Shown here piece by piece: positions 28,374 to 38,163 of a stretch of DNA of 64,000 bases (positions are counted from its first letter, which is position 1; each line of letters opens with the position of its first letter). The stretch is from Desulfobacteraceae bacterium (GTDB lineage: Bacteria; Desulfobacterota; Desulfobacteria; Desulfobacterales; Desulfosarcinaceae), in contig JABDIN010000048.1 of assembly GCA_013003715.1 (NCBI GenBank), forward strand, positions 25,305-89,304, written 5' to 3'. Below the pieces are notes generated by a model. It was not told the origin of the DNA. It was given only the letters and a program-made list of their open reading frames with translations, and ran no database searches. Made by a program: the position numbers and the translations under genes.

Positions 28374-28453
28374 GGTGCCCCGTAGTCGCTAATAAGGACG
28401 ACCACGAGGACAAGAATAAGAATAAGGGTGACAAGGACGAGCCGTGTATTCAT
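28355..28453 (-). CDS. ilvL: ilv operon leader peptide
   Basis: ATG 28453 to TAG 28355 encodes 32 residues. Residues 5-21 read LVLVTLILILVLVVVLI: seven Leu, six Val and three Ile in seventeen. This is the sensing element of attenuation: shortage of any charged branched-chain tRNA would stall the ribosome here. An AGGAGA ribosome-binding site lies 13 bases upstream, a little far. It precedes an overlapping antiterminator and terminator and then ilvD. The peptide itself probably has no other function. Confidence 0.9.
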   Translation of the reverse strand: MNTRLVLVTLILILVLVVVLISDYGAPGMIMA

Positions 28454-28483
28454 GATAATTTAAAAATCTCCTCAATTACGGGA

Positions 28484-28512
28484 GCGATAACAAAGGCGGG
28501 GTAGGATGTCAA
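28484..28512 (-). promoter_or_regulatory. Probable sigma-70 promoter of the ilv-leu operon
   Basis: Minus-strand TTGACA (28512-28507), a 17-base spacer, then TATCGC (28489-28484). The -35 is perfect and the -10 weak. Transcription would start near 28477, a few bases before the leader peptide's ribosome-binding site, the geometry expected for an attenuator leader. Confidence 0.65.
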
Positions 28513-28726
28513 GTGAATTAATACATTTAATTGTAAGCGCGCATATAATAGGCAGCCTTGAACTGACTATCGGTATTATCCATGACTTGACGCCGAAGAT
28601 GGACGTCGAATTGGCCTTGTCGGAGGATTTGACCCGTACCGTACCGGATTTCAACGTCCAGGTGAGGTTCACCTACGCATTTGAATAGTGCGTGGGGCAG
28701 GGTGCAATGATAAACTGCCGGATCGA

Positions 28727-31000
28727 TCAGAGAGGTTCCCTGTGACCGCATTCCTTGTTAATGCAGATGAGAAAAGTTCCATTTTTTTTGGTGGTTTTTT
28801 CGGTCATTATCTCAGCATCGCAGGCCGGGCACCGTTTGTTCACGGGCATATCCCAGGTGGCGAAATCGCAGTCGGGATATTTATTGCAGCCATAAAATAT
28901 CTTTCCCCGCCGGGAGCTCTTCTCAACAACATCTCCCTCACACCCCTTCTGGGGACATTTGACACCAATTGATTTCCCGTTCGCGGTTGAAGTCAAAGAA
29001 CGCGTATTTTTACAATCCGGATATCCCGAGCAGGCCAGGAATTCACCATATTTGCCTCTTTTGACGACCATATTATTGCCGCACTGGCTGCATTTTTCAT
29101 CGGTAACGGTCACTTCGGCGGGTTCCACGGTTTGAATACGGCCTTTTTCATCCCGTACATAATCTCTGGAGTAGGTACATTCCGGATAACCGCTGCATGC
29201 CAGGAAATGACCATTTTTCCCGATTTTAATGCTTAACTTGTTCTTGTTGCATTGCGGGCAAATTTTATCTGTTGGGAGCCCGACGCCTTTTACACTGACC
29301 ATTTCCCGGGAAGCGTTGTCCAGACTGTCCTTGAACGGGCCATAGAATTGGTTCAGCACGTTAAGGGCTTCAATTTCCGCACCCTCGACACGGTCCAGAT
29401 CGTTTTCCAACTGGGCGGTAAAGGCCACATCTAAAATGCCGGGGAAATTATCGACCAGCAACTCATTGACGATGTATCCGAGTTCGCTGGGACGAAAATA
29501 ACCACTTATCAGATCCACATACCCCTTGTCCCGGATCGTGGATAAGATACTGGCATAGGTGCTGGGCCTGCCGATACCGTTCTCTTCGAGTTCCTTGACC
29601 AGTGATGCCTCCGAGAAGCGTGGCGGTGGCTGGGTGAAATGCTGCTTGGGGTCGATTTTTTCCGGCCTTAGTGTCTGGCCCTCCGAGAATTCCGGTAATT
29701 CCTGTTTCTTTTTCCCTTTTTCGTCTTCCTGATCGGCGGATAGGTAAACTTTCATGAAACCCTGAAACTTGGTGGTGGAACCGCTGACGGTGAAGGTATA
29801 ATCGCCCGCTTTTATCGACACCATTTTCTGGTCGACCAACGCTTGTGTCATCTGGGAAGCGACAAATCGCTGCCATATCAATTTGTACAATGACAATTGA
29901 TCACGATTCAGATGTGGTGCCACTTTTTCCGGTGTATTCCAGACTGATGTCGGCCGTATGGCCTCATGCGCATCTTGCGCTTTTTTCTTATTTTTAAAAT
30001 ACCGGGGTTTCTCCAAGGCATAGTTATCCCCGAATTTATCCCGGATCAGAGATTGCGCTTCCAACGCGGCTTCCTCTGCGATCCGGATGGAATCGGTTCT
30101 CATATAAGTGATCAATCCGACAGGTTCAGCCGGTCCCAAATCAATGCCCTCATACAATTGTTGGGCAACCACCATGGTTTTTTTAGCGGAATATCTAAGT
30201 TTGCGGATTGCATCCTGCTGCAATTTGCTGGTGATAAACGGGGGAAGCGGGTTCTTGCGTATGGTTCTGTTAACGATTTTATCAACGACAAACTGGGCAG
30301 CGTTCAGATCATCGAGTATTTGATCGGCCGCCTCCTTGTTCGGGATATGAATTTTTTTACCGTCTTTTTTCACCAATTTGGCGTCAAAGGCGGGTGGCAG
30401 TTCACCATTGAGCAGGGCGGTGATTGACCAATATTCTTCCGGTTCGAATGCCTGAATGGCCCGTTCACGATCGCAAATGATTCGAACCGCTACGGATTGT
30501 ACACGACCTGCGCTTAACCCTCCCTTTACCTTTCGCCATAACAGGGGTGAAATCTGGTATCCCACAAGCCTGTCCAGGATGCGCCGGGCCTTTTGCGCCT
30601 CGTATTTATCCTTGTTCAAGGTTTCCGGCGACGCCATGGCCTTGTGAATTGCGTTTTTCGTGAGTTCATGGAACAAGACGCGATGAAAAGTACGGTCTTT
30701 CTTTTTCAGTACCTCCGCTGTGTGCCAGGCAATGGCTTCTCCTTCCCGGTCCGGGTCGGGGGCGAGGTATATGTCCTTGCAGTCACCTGCAGCGGTCTTC
30801 AATGACGAGATCACCTTCTGCTTGCCTTTTATGGCCCGGTATTTCGGTTTGAATCCATCTTCGATATCAATACCGATCTCTTTTTCGGGCAGATCGCGGA
30901 TATGTCCCACTGTGGCAGCCACATTATATTCACCGCCCAGATATTTTTTTATTGTTCGCACCTTCGTTGGTGACTCAACAACGACTAATGGTTTTGCCAC
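28727..31000 (-). CDS. topA: DNA topoisomerase I
   Basis: A 757-residue type IA topoisomerase that relaxes negative supercoils. The TOPRIM domain is at the N-terminus (VVESPTKVRTIKKYLG; DPDREGEAIAW); the catalytic tyrosine is in LITYMRTDS. Four C-terminal zinc-finger modules of the topoisomerase type follow, starting CPQCNKNKL, CSQCGNNM, CPQKGCEG and CPACDAEI, each ending in a CSGYPEC-like or related block. Length is normal. It is 191 bp from dprA and upstream of the ilv promoter. Confidence 0.96.
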   Translation of the reverse strand: MAKPLVVVESPTKVRTIKKYLGGEYNVAATVGHIRDLPEKEIGIDIEDGFKPKYRAIKGKQKVISSLKTAAGDCKDIYLAPDPDREGEAIAWHTAEVLKKKDRTFHRVLFHELTKNAIHKAMASPETLNKDKYEAQKARRILDRLVGYQISPLLWRKVKGGLSAGRVQSVAVRIICDRERAIQAFEPEEYWSITALLNGELPPAFDAKLVKKDGKKIHIPNKEAADQILDDLNAAQFVVDKIVNRTIRKNPLPPFITSKLQQDAIRKLRYSAKKTMVVAQQLYEGIDLGPAEPVGLITYMRTDSIRIAEEAALEAQSLIRDKFGDNYALEKPRYFKNKKKAQDAHEAIRPTSVWNTPEKVAPHLNRDQLSLYKLIWQRFVASQMTQALVDQKMVSIKAGDYTFTVSGSTTKFQGFMKVYLSADQEDEKGKKKQELPEFSEGQTLRPEKIDPKQHFTQPPPRFSEASLVKELEENGIGRPSTYASILSTIRDKGYVDLISGYFRPSELGYIVNELLVDNFPGILDVAFTAQLENDLDRVEGAEIEALNVLNQFYGPFKDSLDNASREMVSVKGVGLPTDKICPQCNKNKLSIKIGKNGHFLACSGYPECTYSRDYVRDEKGRIQTVEPAEVTVTDEKCSQCGNNMVVKRGKYGEFLACSGYPDCKNTRSLTSTANGKSIGVKCPQKGCEGDVVEKSSRRGKIFYGCNKYPDCDFATWDMPVNKRCPACDAEIMTEKTTKKNGTFLICINKECGHREPL

Positions 31001-31191
31001 GTAATTACCTCATTGTTCATTGATTCAGTTGCACTGGTTAAGACCGAAAATACGAAGTTGGCCCCATGCCCGGTGTACCGGTCTCCACATACCGGTTGAT
31101 ATTGTAATCGCAGATTTCCAAAATTCAACCCTGTGAACGAATTTCCGGTGTAAAAATCTGGTTTCCCTTACGAACGATGACTCGTCCTTTT

Positions 31192-32307
31192 TCAGGTACC
31201 GGCGTCTTTCACAATGCTGAAAAGCTTACCCTGAGATTGTTGGACAATCCCTTTGATTTCGAGTTGTAACAAAACGCTTGAGAGCAATCCGGGTGCCATC
31301 TCACTTTTCCGGATAATATCATCGATATGCATCGGATAGGGTTCCAGCAGGTGCACGACCCTGTCTTCATCCGTCGTCAGACCATTCATTTTGTCGCTGT
31401 GACCACTGGTTTGTCCGTCATCATTCTGAATTGAAATATTGATGAACGGTAACTCCTCCAGAATGTCTTGTACATGTTCCACCAGTTTGGCGCCTTGCTT
31501 AATCAGGGTATGGGTGCCGGTACTTTTATAAGAATTTATGCTGCCCGGCACGGCAAATACTTCTCGATTCTGTTCCGCAGCAAGCCGGGCCGTGATCAGC
31601 GAACCACTTTTACGGGCGGCCTCCACAACCACCGTGCCGTAGGTCATGCCGCTGATAATGCGGTTTCGAATTGGGAAATGATGCGGTTCCGGACCACTGT
31701 TCAATGGAAACTCGGAGATTACGGCACCATTTTCGGCAATTCGATGAAATAGTTTAGTATTTTCCGCCGGGTAAATTTTCTTCAACCCGCTGCCGAGTAC
31801 CGCGATGGTTTTCCCTTTTCCCGCCAGTGCGCCCTGGTGCGCCGCCGTATCGATACCGCGCGCCATCCCACTCACCACCGTAACACCGTTGCCGGCCAGG
31901 CTTGATCCCAGGTGTTCAGCCGCTTGTATTCCATAGGAGGTGGCGTTTCTCGATCCGACCACCGCGACCGGAGGTCCAAGACTATCGATGCGCCCGTAAA
32001 CATAAAGGAAAGGCGGGGGATCCGGAATTTCGCTTAACAGTGTTGGATACCGATCGTCTGTTTGAAGAATAATGTGATATCCGGATTTGAAAACCGTCTC
32101 AATCTCTTCGGCTGCCCAATCCGGTACCGCATGCCGCCGGATAGCTGTTGCCTGAGGACTGGATATGCCCTGGACCTGGGTCAACTCACCGTGAGAAGCT
32201 GATAATACCTGATCCGGTGATTGGAAATGACGGAGTAAACGGTTGAAGAGCAGGTTACCGATTCCCGGTACACTTTTTAAGGTTAGCCACGGAAGCAGAT
32301 TTTCCAT
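31192..32307 (-). CDS. dprA: DNA processing protein DprA
   Basis: A 371-residue DprA/Smf protein that binds incoming single-stranded DNA and loads RecA in transformation. It has an N-terminal helix-hairpin-helix region (LKSVPGIGNLLFNRLL), the Rossmann-like core (VAVVGSRNATSYG, VVSGMARGIDTAAHQGAL, FPIRNRIISGM) and a C-terminal winged-helix domain (about 300-370). Its start lies 33 bp after the secF stop; it may be co-transcribed. Confidence 0.94.
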   Translation of the reverse strand: MENLLPWLTLKSVPGIGNLLFNRLLRHFQSPDQVLSASHGELTQVQGISSPQATAIRRHAVPDWAAEEIETVFKSGYHIILQTDDRYPTLLSEIPDPPPFLYVYGRIDSLGPPVAVVGSRNATSYGIQAAEHLGSSLAGNGVTVVSGMARGIDTAAHQGALAGKGKTIAVLGSGLKKIYPAENTKLFHRIAENGAVISEFPLNSGPEPHHFPIRNRIISGMTYGTVVVEAARKSGSLITARLAAEQNREVFAVPGSINSYKSTGTHTLIKQGAKLVEHVQDILEELPFINISIQNDDGQTSGHSDKMNGLTTDEDRVVHLLEPYPMHIDDIIRKSEMAPGLLSSVLLQLEIKGIVQQSQGKLFSIVKDAGT

Positions 32308-32340
32308 GATTTTCGAATTATATTGGCTGTTTCTCCCCGG

Positions 32341-33375
32341 TTATCTCGCTTTTTTTTGCCATGCCAACAAGATTGGGCTCGCAACGTATATGCTTGAATA
32401 GGTACCGACCATTACACCGACAATCAGGGCAAATGCAAAATCATGAATTATCCCGCCCCCGAGCACAAACAAGGACATCACCACGGCCAGTGTCGTCAGA
32501 GAGGTCAGGATCGTACGGCTGAGGGTTTCATTCACACTTCTGTTGATTATAAATGATAACGGCTGTTTCGGAAGCTTCCGATTGTTTTCACGGATACGGT
32601 CATAGACAATGATGGTGTCATTCAATGAATAGCCGATAATGGTGAGAAGCGCAGCGATTATCGGAAGGGTGAACTCCTTATCGAACAAGGAGAATATGCC
32701 GACTGTAATCGTCACGTCATGTATCAGCGCGACGATGGCACCCATGGCGAACTTCAATTCGAGGGTCCAGAAAATGATCAGGCTGACAATCAGGGCGGCA
32801 AGCATTAAGAAGGGGATGCTCACATCAAATATATTGAGAACGTATACCGCAGTCGCCAGTGCGGCTGCAACGATTCCGCTGAGCATCCATTTCAATTCAA
32901 ACCGGCCGGAAATATAGATGGTGATGAGCAGCAAGGCATAAAACATGGCAAAGAGGGCTTTCTCTCTCAAGTCCCTGCCCACCTGGGGGCCGACCATTTC
33001 AACCCGCTGAATCTCCACTTCCGCGCCTGTCGAAGCCGATAGCGCGGTGGTGAGTTGACCGTTGAAATCATCCATTGTCGTAATGGACGAGTCCGTACGG
33101 ATTAAATACTCATTCTTTGTGGAAGCGCCGAATTGCTGAACGGAAGAGTTGCCCAGGGCTGCGGCATCAAGACCCGCTGCGATACTCTTTAGATCGGTGG
33201 CTGTGCTGAATTTTATCTGAACAAGTGTCCCCCCGGCAAAGTCGATGCCTTGTCTAGGACCGCCGTGCCATAATAATGAGACAACACATATGGAAATCAT
33301 GGCAACGGAAAATATAAAGGCGATCTTTCGTTTTCCAATAAAATCCAAATTAATGTCGGATTTAATGAATTGCAT
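32341..33375 (-). CDS. secF: Protein translocase subunit SecF
   Basis: A 344-residue inner-membrane protein that works with SecD to drive late translocation with the proton-motive force. N-terminal helix near 16-34, periplasmic P1 domain starting with GIDFAGGTLVQIKF, then five helices with the family blocks GYSLNDTIIVYDRIREN and SRTILTSLTTLAVV. Gene order yajC-secD-secF is the usual one. Confidence 0.95.
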   Translation of the reverse strand: MQFIKSDINLDFIGKRKIAFIFSVAMISICVVSLLWHGGPRQGIDFAGGTLVQIKFSTATDLKSIAAGLDAAALGNSSVQQFGASTKNEYLIRTDSSITTMDDFNGQLTTALSASTGAEVEIQRVEMVGPQVGRDLREKALFAMFYALLLITIYISGRFELKWMLSGIVAAALATAVYVLNIFDVSIPFLMLAALIVSLIIFWTLELKFAMGAIVALIHDVTITVGIFSLFDKEFTLPIIAALLTIIGYSLNDTIIVYDRIRENNRKLPKQPLSFIINRSVNETLSRTILTSLTTLAVVMSLFVLGGGIIHDFAFALIVGVMVGTYSSIYVASPILLAWQKKAR

Positions 33376-33467
33376 CTACTCTTTCCCTTTCAGCAACTAT
33401 GCTCAAATGCGTTCCAAACATGCGCAAATTCGCGGCTGTGTAATAATTAAAAAAAATCAACCGTTGA

Positions 33468-35045
33468 CTAAATACTTATCCTGCGCAGTTTCATCTTGAT
33501 CAAGAGATAATCGAAAATGGAACGTGTGAGAATCAATGACGTAAATAAACTGGCAACAACACCCAAGCTCAATGTCACGGCAAATCCCTTGACGGCTCCG
33601 GTACCGAACTGGAACAAGACCAGAGCGGCAATCAGGGTCGTGACGTTGGCATCCAGTATGGTCAGGGTCGCCCTGTCATAACCCGCATCAACGGAAGCCC
33701 TGGGCGTCTTGCCAAGGTTCATCTCTTCCCGTATGCGCTCGAAGATCAGCACATTGGCGTCCACCGCCATACCTATTGTGAGGATGATCCCCGCAATTCC
33801 GGGCAGGGTCAATGTCGCCTGGAACGCCGCCAGACCGCTGGCGATCAGCAGGATGTTCAGAATCAGTGCAAAATCGGCAATCAGCCCGGAGAATTTATAA
33901 TAGACTATCATGAAAAAGATGACAAAGATGCCGCCGACGCACATGGAGATCAATCCCATGCGAATGGAGTCCAAGCCCAGCGACGGTCCCACGGTCCGTT
34001 CTTCAATTATCTCAACCGGGGCCGGAAGGGCCCCGGCCCGGAGCACAATGGCCAGATCCCTGGCATCGTTCATGGTGAACGATCCGGTAATCCGTGCCTG
34101 ACCGCCGGGGATCTTTTCCGTAATCGTGGGGGCGGAATATATTTTATTGTCCAGAACGATCGCCAGACGTTTATTGACGTTTTCTTCGGTGACACGGGCA
34201 AAAAGACGGGAGCCTTTTTTATCCAAGGTAATCGAGACGTACGGGTCATTGTACTGGCTGTCGATTTCCACCCGCGCATCGGTGAGGTAAGCGCCGGTGA
34301 GGGAAGCTCTTTTATTGACTAAAAACGGGGTTTTATCGACGCGTTTAAGCTCCGTATTTTCTTCATCCTGGTACAACACCTCCAGGCCCGGCGGCACCTG
34401 CCCGCTGATCGCGGCATTGATATCCTTGCTTTCATCCACCAGCTTGAATTCAAGGAGAGCGGTTTTACCAATAAGCTCTTTTGCACGTTGGGTATCTTTG
34501 ATCCCGGGCAGTTGAATCTGTATCCGGCGTTCGCCCTGGATACGTATATCCGGTTCACTTACACCGAATTGGTCCACCCGGTTGCGGATGGTTTCCAGTG
34601 CTTGCTCCACGGCGAGGGTCTGGATTCGTTCGCTCTCCACATCGGGCAGATCCAGTTGAAGGGAGAGTGTCCCGTCTTCAATGGTACGCTCCAATTCCCG
34701 CAACTCGGAAAAATCATCGTCCAGTACTTTTCGGAAATTACCGATGTTGTCGTCGCCCGATACCGATACGGCAATCGCCTTGCCGTTGATCAGATCCAGA
34801 CCGGAATACCGGACGCGGCTTTTGCGCAATTGTTCCCGAAGCTCCTGAACAATGCGTTCCATGGTGTTTTCCACAGCCTTTTGGGTTTGCACTTCAAGAA
34901 TCATGTGCATACCTCCCTGCAGGTCCAGGCCGAGATTGATTTTCTTGTAGGGCCATAAACTCGGCTTGAAGCTCGGCATGATGTATATAATAGCGGCGAT
35001 CACCACTATAATCACGACAACGGTTCTCCACGAAAAATTCTTCAA
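33468..35045 (-). CDS. secD: Protein translocase subunit SecD
   Basis: A 525-residue partner of SecF. One N-terminal membrane helix (about 8-26), a P1 domain opening with LGLDLQGGMHMILEV, the P1-head and SecD P1-base region (FGVSEPDIRIQGERRIQIQLPG), then five membrane helices including GMAVDANVLIFERIREE. Length is typical for bacteria with a compact P1 domain. Confidence 0.95.
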   Translation of the reverse strand: MKNFSWRTVVVIIVVIAAIIYIMPSFKPSLWPYKKINLGLDLQGGMHMILEVQTQKAVENTMERIVQELREQLRKSRVRYSGLDLINGKAIAVSVSGDDNIGNFRKVLDDDFSELRELERTIEDGTLSLQLDLPDVESERIQTLAVEQALETIRNRVDQFGVSEPDIRIQGERRIQIQLPGIKDTQRAKELIGKTALLEFKLVDESKDINAAISGQVPPGLEVLYQDEENTELKRVDKTPFLVNKRASLTGAYLTDARVEIDSQYNDPYVSITLDKKGSRLFARVTEENVNKRLAIVLDNKIYSAPTITEKIPGGQARITGSFTMNDARDLAIVLRAGALPAPVEIIEERTVGPSLGLDSIRMGLISMCVGGIFVIFFMIVYYKFSGLIADFALILNILLIASGLAAFQATLTLPGIAGIILTIGMAVDANVLIFERIREEMNLGKTPRASVDAGYDRATLTILDANVTTLIAALVLFQFGTGAVKGFAVTLSLGVVASLFTSLILTRSIFDYLLIKMKLRRISI

Positions 35046-35128
35046 AGGTGTTTACCTCATCTCATATATTTTAAACGGATACCGGCGGTGCTGTTGCTGA
35101 CATTCGGATTTCAGCGGCACCGCTTGTC

Positions 35129-35464
35129 CTACTTTGCCGCAGGTGTCTGTGCAGGCTGGGCCAGCGCACTGACATTCGCGCGACTGATTTTGACACGGAC
35201 TTTTTCCGCAATCTCCACGGTCAGGGTGTTGTCACTCACACCCGTGATCCGTCCATGCAAGCCGCCGCTGGTTACCACACGGTCGCCTTTTTTCAGCGCG
35301 CTTACCATCTCCCGGTGTTCTTTGGCCTTTTTTTGCTGGGGCCTGATCAGCAGAAAATAAAAGATAACAAACATTAAGATAATGGGGATGAATGATGCAA
35401 ATCCCCCGGCGCCGCCCTGGCCTCCGGCGCCGCTCTGCCCCATTGCATAAGCTATTCCAGTCAA
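35129..35464 (-). CDS. yajC: Preprotein translocase subunit YajC
   Basis: A 111-residue single-span membrane protein of the SecDF-YajC complex. The helix FIPIILMFVIFYFLLI is followed by the diagnostic RPQQKKAKEHREM and GDRVVTSGG. The start is set at TTG 35464, because AAGGAGGA lies seven bases upstream. Longer in-frame extensions to 35590 would run through this ribosome-binding site. It heads the yajC-secD-secF cluster. Confidence 0.93.
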   Translation of the reverse strand: MTGIAYAMGQSGAGGQGGAGGFASFIPIILMFVIFYFLLIRPQQKKAKEHREMVSALKKGDRVVTSGGLHGRITGVSDNTLTVEIAEKVRVKISRANVSALAQPAQTPAAK

Positions 35465-35773
35465 AACGAGTCCTCCTTGGCAAATATGTATTTTTAAACA
35501 ACCGCAACCGGCGATACCGTTGTTGAACCGGCGGTATCCCCTATCAGAAAAGCGCACAGATTCCAAAGGTATTTGGGAAAAAGTGTGCAAGAATTCATAT
35601 TTTTAATGAAAAAGGTAATGTAGCCGATGGTGTCATCAAAACGGCGGAACATTACCTGTGATTGATCATGAATCGAGTGGCGATGATATACTGCAAAAGC
35701 CGGACAAGGTCAAATGGTTCTTTCAGACTTCGGTATCAGGAAAAAATAAGACTCTAACACTTTAATTTCAAGG
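35465..35773. promoter_or_regulatory. 309-bp spacer upstream of yajC with a nested palindrome
   Basis: GGTAATGT (35614-35621) and ACATTACC (35649-35656) pair as an outer stem around an inner structure: GCC GATG, loop GTGT, CATC, and a CGGC able to close on GCCG. It could be an RNA structure or a REP-type palindrome. A ribosome-binding site for yajC lies at the left end. No clear promoter was assigned. Confidence 0.4.
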
Positions 35774-36562
35774 CTAATCCTGTTCGGCTGGGATCCAAAT
35801 ATTCTCCCCGTCGAATTCAAGACGATTCACCACGCTGTAATCGATTTGATCCAGCAGTGCGAATACATCCGTCATATTATAGACCACTAGTTTGCTGTTG
35901 GGAACGATGATATCGAGATCGACATCCAGCTTACGCTCACGGATACTATAGATGTGAACCATTTTTTCGGAAAACTTCAGTAATTTACCGACGCCGGAGC
36001 TGAAGCCTCTTTTATTAGGTTCATCGGCTATCGGCGATATGTCGATATCCCGATGTGTTAAATAGTTTTGAAGAAACTTAAAATGTATGTTCCAGATGTT
36101 ATCGCCCCTCTGCACGACATAAATACCGTAGCTGCCGGGGGAACCGGTGGATGATTCACCAAGATCGGATTCAATGAGCTCTTCTTTTTGAAGTTTGATT
36201 TGTTCCAGTATATCCGTCATGGAAACTTCAAACCGGCCGACTTTAATGGATTCTCCCGGCTCGGCGATTAAATCGACGCCATCGCCAATCCCGTATTCCT
36301 GTTTCCGCTGATCGATTAAAGCGCTGGTGGCATTGTCCGCTCCCAGCTCATTATAGTCGAGCACGGCTTGAGGTTTTATCGGCATCGTCAATGTGGTGGT
36401 GTGTGCTTCTACCTGGTCCGGTGCGCCGGCTTCGGATGGCGGCTCCGGTGCCCGAGGTGAATCAGGCGGATCAATGACACTGAACAGAACAGCCCCTAAA
36501 ATAGCGACTCCGATAATTCCGATGACAATCAGTGGTTTTCGTGAACGCTTTATTTCAGACAT
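35774..36562 (-). CDS. Membrane-anchored periplasmic protein with LysM-like segment, unknown function
   Basis: A 262-residue protein. One N-terminal helix (IVIGIIGVAILGAVLFSVI, about 11-30) after the basic KRSRKP predicts a signal anchor with the rest outside, followed by a Pro-rich linker. The segment YVVQRGDNIWNIHFKFLQNYL resembles the start of a LysM domain, which binds peptidoglycan, but the following part is not a clean LysM. The C-terminal 70 residues have an alternating beta pattern. It lies between rng and yajC on the same strand. Function not known. Confidence 0.75.
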   Translation of the reverse strand: MSEIKRSRKPLIVIGIIGVAILGAVLFSVIDPPDSPRAPEPPSEAGAPDQVEAHTTTLTMPIKPQAVLDYNELGADNATSALIDQRKQEYGIGDGVDLIAEPGESIKVGRFEVSMTDILEQIKLQKEELIESDLGESSTGSPGSYGIYVVQRGDNIWNIHFKFLQNYLTHRDIDISPIADEPNKRGFSSGVGKLLKFSEKMVHIYSIRERKLDVDLDIIVPNSKLVVYNMTDVFALLDQIDYSVVNRLEFDGENIWIPAEQD

Positions 36563-36681
36563 GCAGCCTCCATTGCGTTAATCGCTTCCAGCCCGGCATG
36601 GACGTCCATTTTGAATTCAAGGTTATTATGGTCGCTCGTTCGGTACGATGAGCCTTTTTTCGATTTACCGACTCCCCGGTC

Positions 36682-38163
36682 TTATTCAATTTCGCAGGCG
36701 TCCGGTTGGCATTCGAACCGGCTCTCGCCGGGCCTCATTGAACCATCACTTTCTATGATAATGGATAATTTCCGCCGATTTTCCAATTCCAGGATCTCTT
36801 TTCTTTTCTTGTTCAATAGATAGGAGGCTACAGTGTCCGGAACAATACCCTTAACGATTTTTAAATTATCCTTCAGTGTTTCCAGTTTTAATTTTCTCAA
36901 AAAACTGAGACCGAGCATTTCGCTGGACGGCACCTGACCTTTACCCCTGCAGATGGCGCAATTCTCGAAACTACCGAAATCAATGGACGGTCGCAACCGC
37001 TGCCTGGACATCTCCAGTAGCCCGAATTTGGATATTCTGCCCACTTTGGTTCGCGCTTTGTCTATTCTCAGTTGATCCTTGATGACTTTTTCAACCTGGT
37101 ACCGGTGTTTGGCATCTTTCATATCGATAAAGTCAACGACCACCAGCCCTCCCAGGTCCCGCAATTTCAATTGCCGGGCGATTTCTTCGGCGGCTTCCAG
37201 GTTTGTCATCAAGGCGGTTTCTTCTATATTTTTTTTTCGGGTACCCCTTCCGGAGTTTACGTCAATGGATACCAGGGCTTCGGTTTGTTCGATGACGATG
37301 GATCCACCGGACTTGAGAGAAACCCGGTTTTCGAAGATACTGGAAATCTGGTCCTCCAGTTGGAACTTGGTGAAAATCGGCTTGTCGGACTTGTAGAGCT
37401 TAACAATTTTCTTGTTTTTCGGGGAAATGATGTGGACGAAGTTTTTTATTTCATTGTAAACCGCGTCGTCGTCGATCAATATTTCCGAGATATCCTGCGT
37501 ATAATAATCCCGGATCGCCCGTACGCTCAGATTTCTTTCTTTAAACAGTGTTGCCGGGGCTTTTGCCTTAATGCCCTTTTGATTTATATTTCGCCATACA
37601 CGCATCAGATAACGGATGTCTTTGGACAGCATTGTTTTACTGCAGCCTTCACCGGCCGTCCGGATGATGATACCGAAGTCTTCGGGAAGATTCGTCTTGG
37701 AAACAATTTCCTTCAGGCGTTTACGTTCCTCTTCATCCTCTATTTTCCGGGAGATGCCATGATTTTTGCTGCCCGGCATTAAAACGACATACCTTCCCGG
37801 CAGCGAAATGAAGGTCGTCAGCATCGCGCCTTTGCTCATGATGGGATCCTTGGTGACCTGGATGAGCAACTCCTGTCCCCGTTTGACTACCTTGTCGATA
37901 TGGATTTCACCGGATTTGGTTTCCTGGTAATAATCGCTATGAATCTCCTGTATCTGGAGAAATCCATGCCGTTCAGAACCAAAATCCACAAACACCGCCT
38001 GGAGGCTGGGTTCAACTCTGGTTATGATTCCTTTATATATATTACCATGAAGGATTTCTCTGGAAGCGCTTTCGATGTGAAAATCGGCAAGCTTGCTGTC
38101 TATGACTTTCGCAATTCTACATTCTTCAGGATCAATGGCATTGATCAATATTTTTTCGTTCAT
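36682..38163 (-). CDS. rng: Ribonuclease G/E family endoribonuclease
   Basis: A 493-residue RNase that processes rRNA 5' ends and mRNA. An S1 RNA-binding domain is at the N-terminus (YKGIITRVEPSLQAVFVDFG), then the RNase-H/DNase I-like core (DVNSGRGTRKKN; LGGLVVVDFIDMKD with the catalytic aspartates) and the zinc-link CAICRGKGQ. It lacks the long C-terminal scaffold of RNase E, hence the RNase G call. ATG 38163 is preferred because AAGGA lies upstream; ATG 38193 would add ten residues that cover AGGAGG. Confidence 0.93.
   Translation of the reverse strand: MNEKILINAIDPEECRIAKVIDSKLADFHIESASREILHGNIYKGIITRVEPSLQAVFVDFGSERHGFLQIQEIHSDYYQETKSGEIHIDKVVKRGQELLIQVTKDPIMSKGAMLTTFISLPGRYVVLMPGSKNHGISRKIEDEEERKRLKEIVSKTNLPEDFGIIIRTAGEGCSKTMLSKDIRYLMRVWRNINQKGIKAKAPATLFKERNLSVRAIRDYYTQDISEILIDDDAVYNEIKNFVHIISPKNKKIVKLYKSDKPIFTKFQLEDQISSIFENRVSLKSGGSIVIEQTEALVSIDVNSGRGTRKKNIEETALMTNLEAAEEIARQLKLRDLGGLVVVDFIDMKDAKHRYQVEKVIKDQLRIDKARTKVGRISKFGLLEMSRQRLRPSIDFGSFENCAICRGKGQVPSSEMLGLSFLRKLKLETLKDNLKIVKGIVPDTVASYLLNKKRKEILELENRRKLSIIIESDGSMRPGESRFECQPDACEIE

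Noticed and set aside
28506..28688. 60-codon plus-strand frame between the ilv promoter and topA
   Set aside because: No ribosome-binding site, it overlaps the ilv promoter on the other strand, and the sequence matches no family I know.
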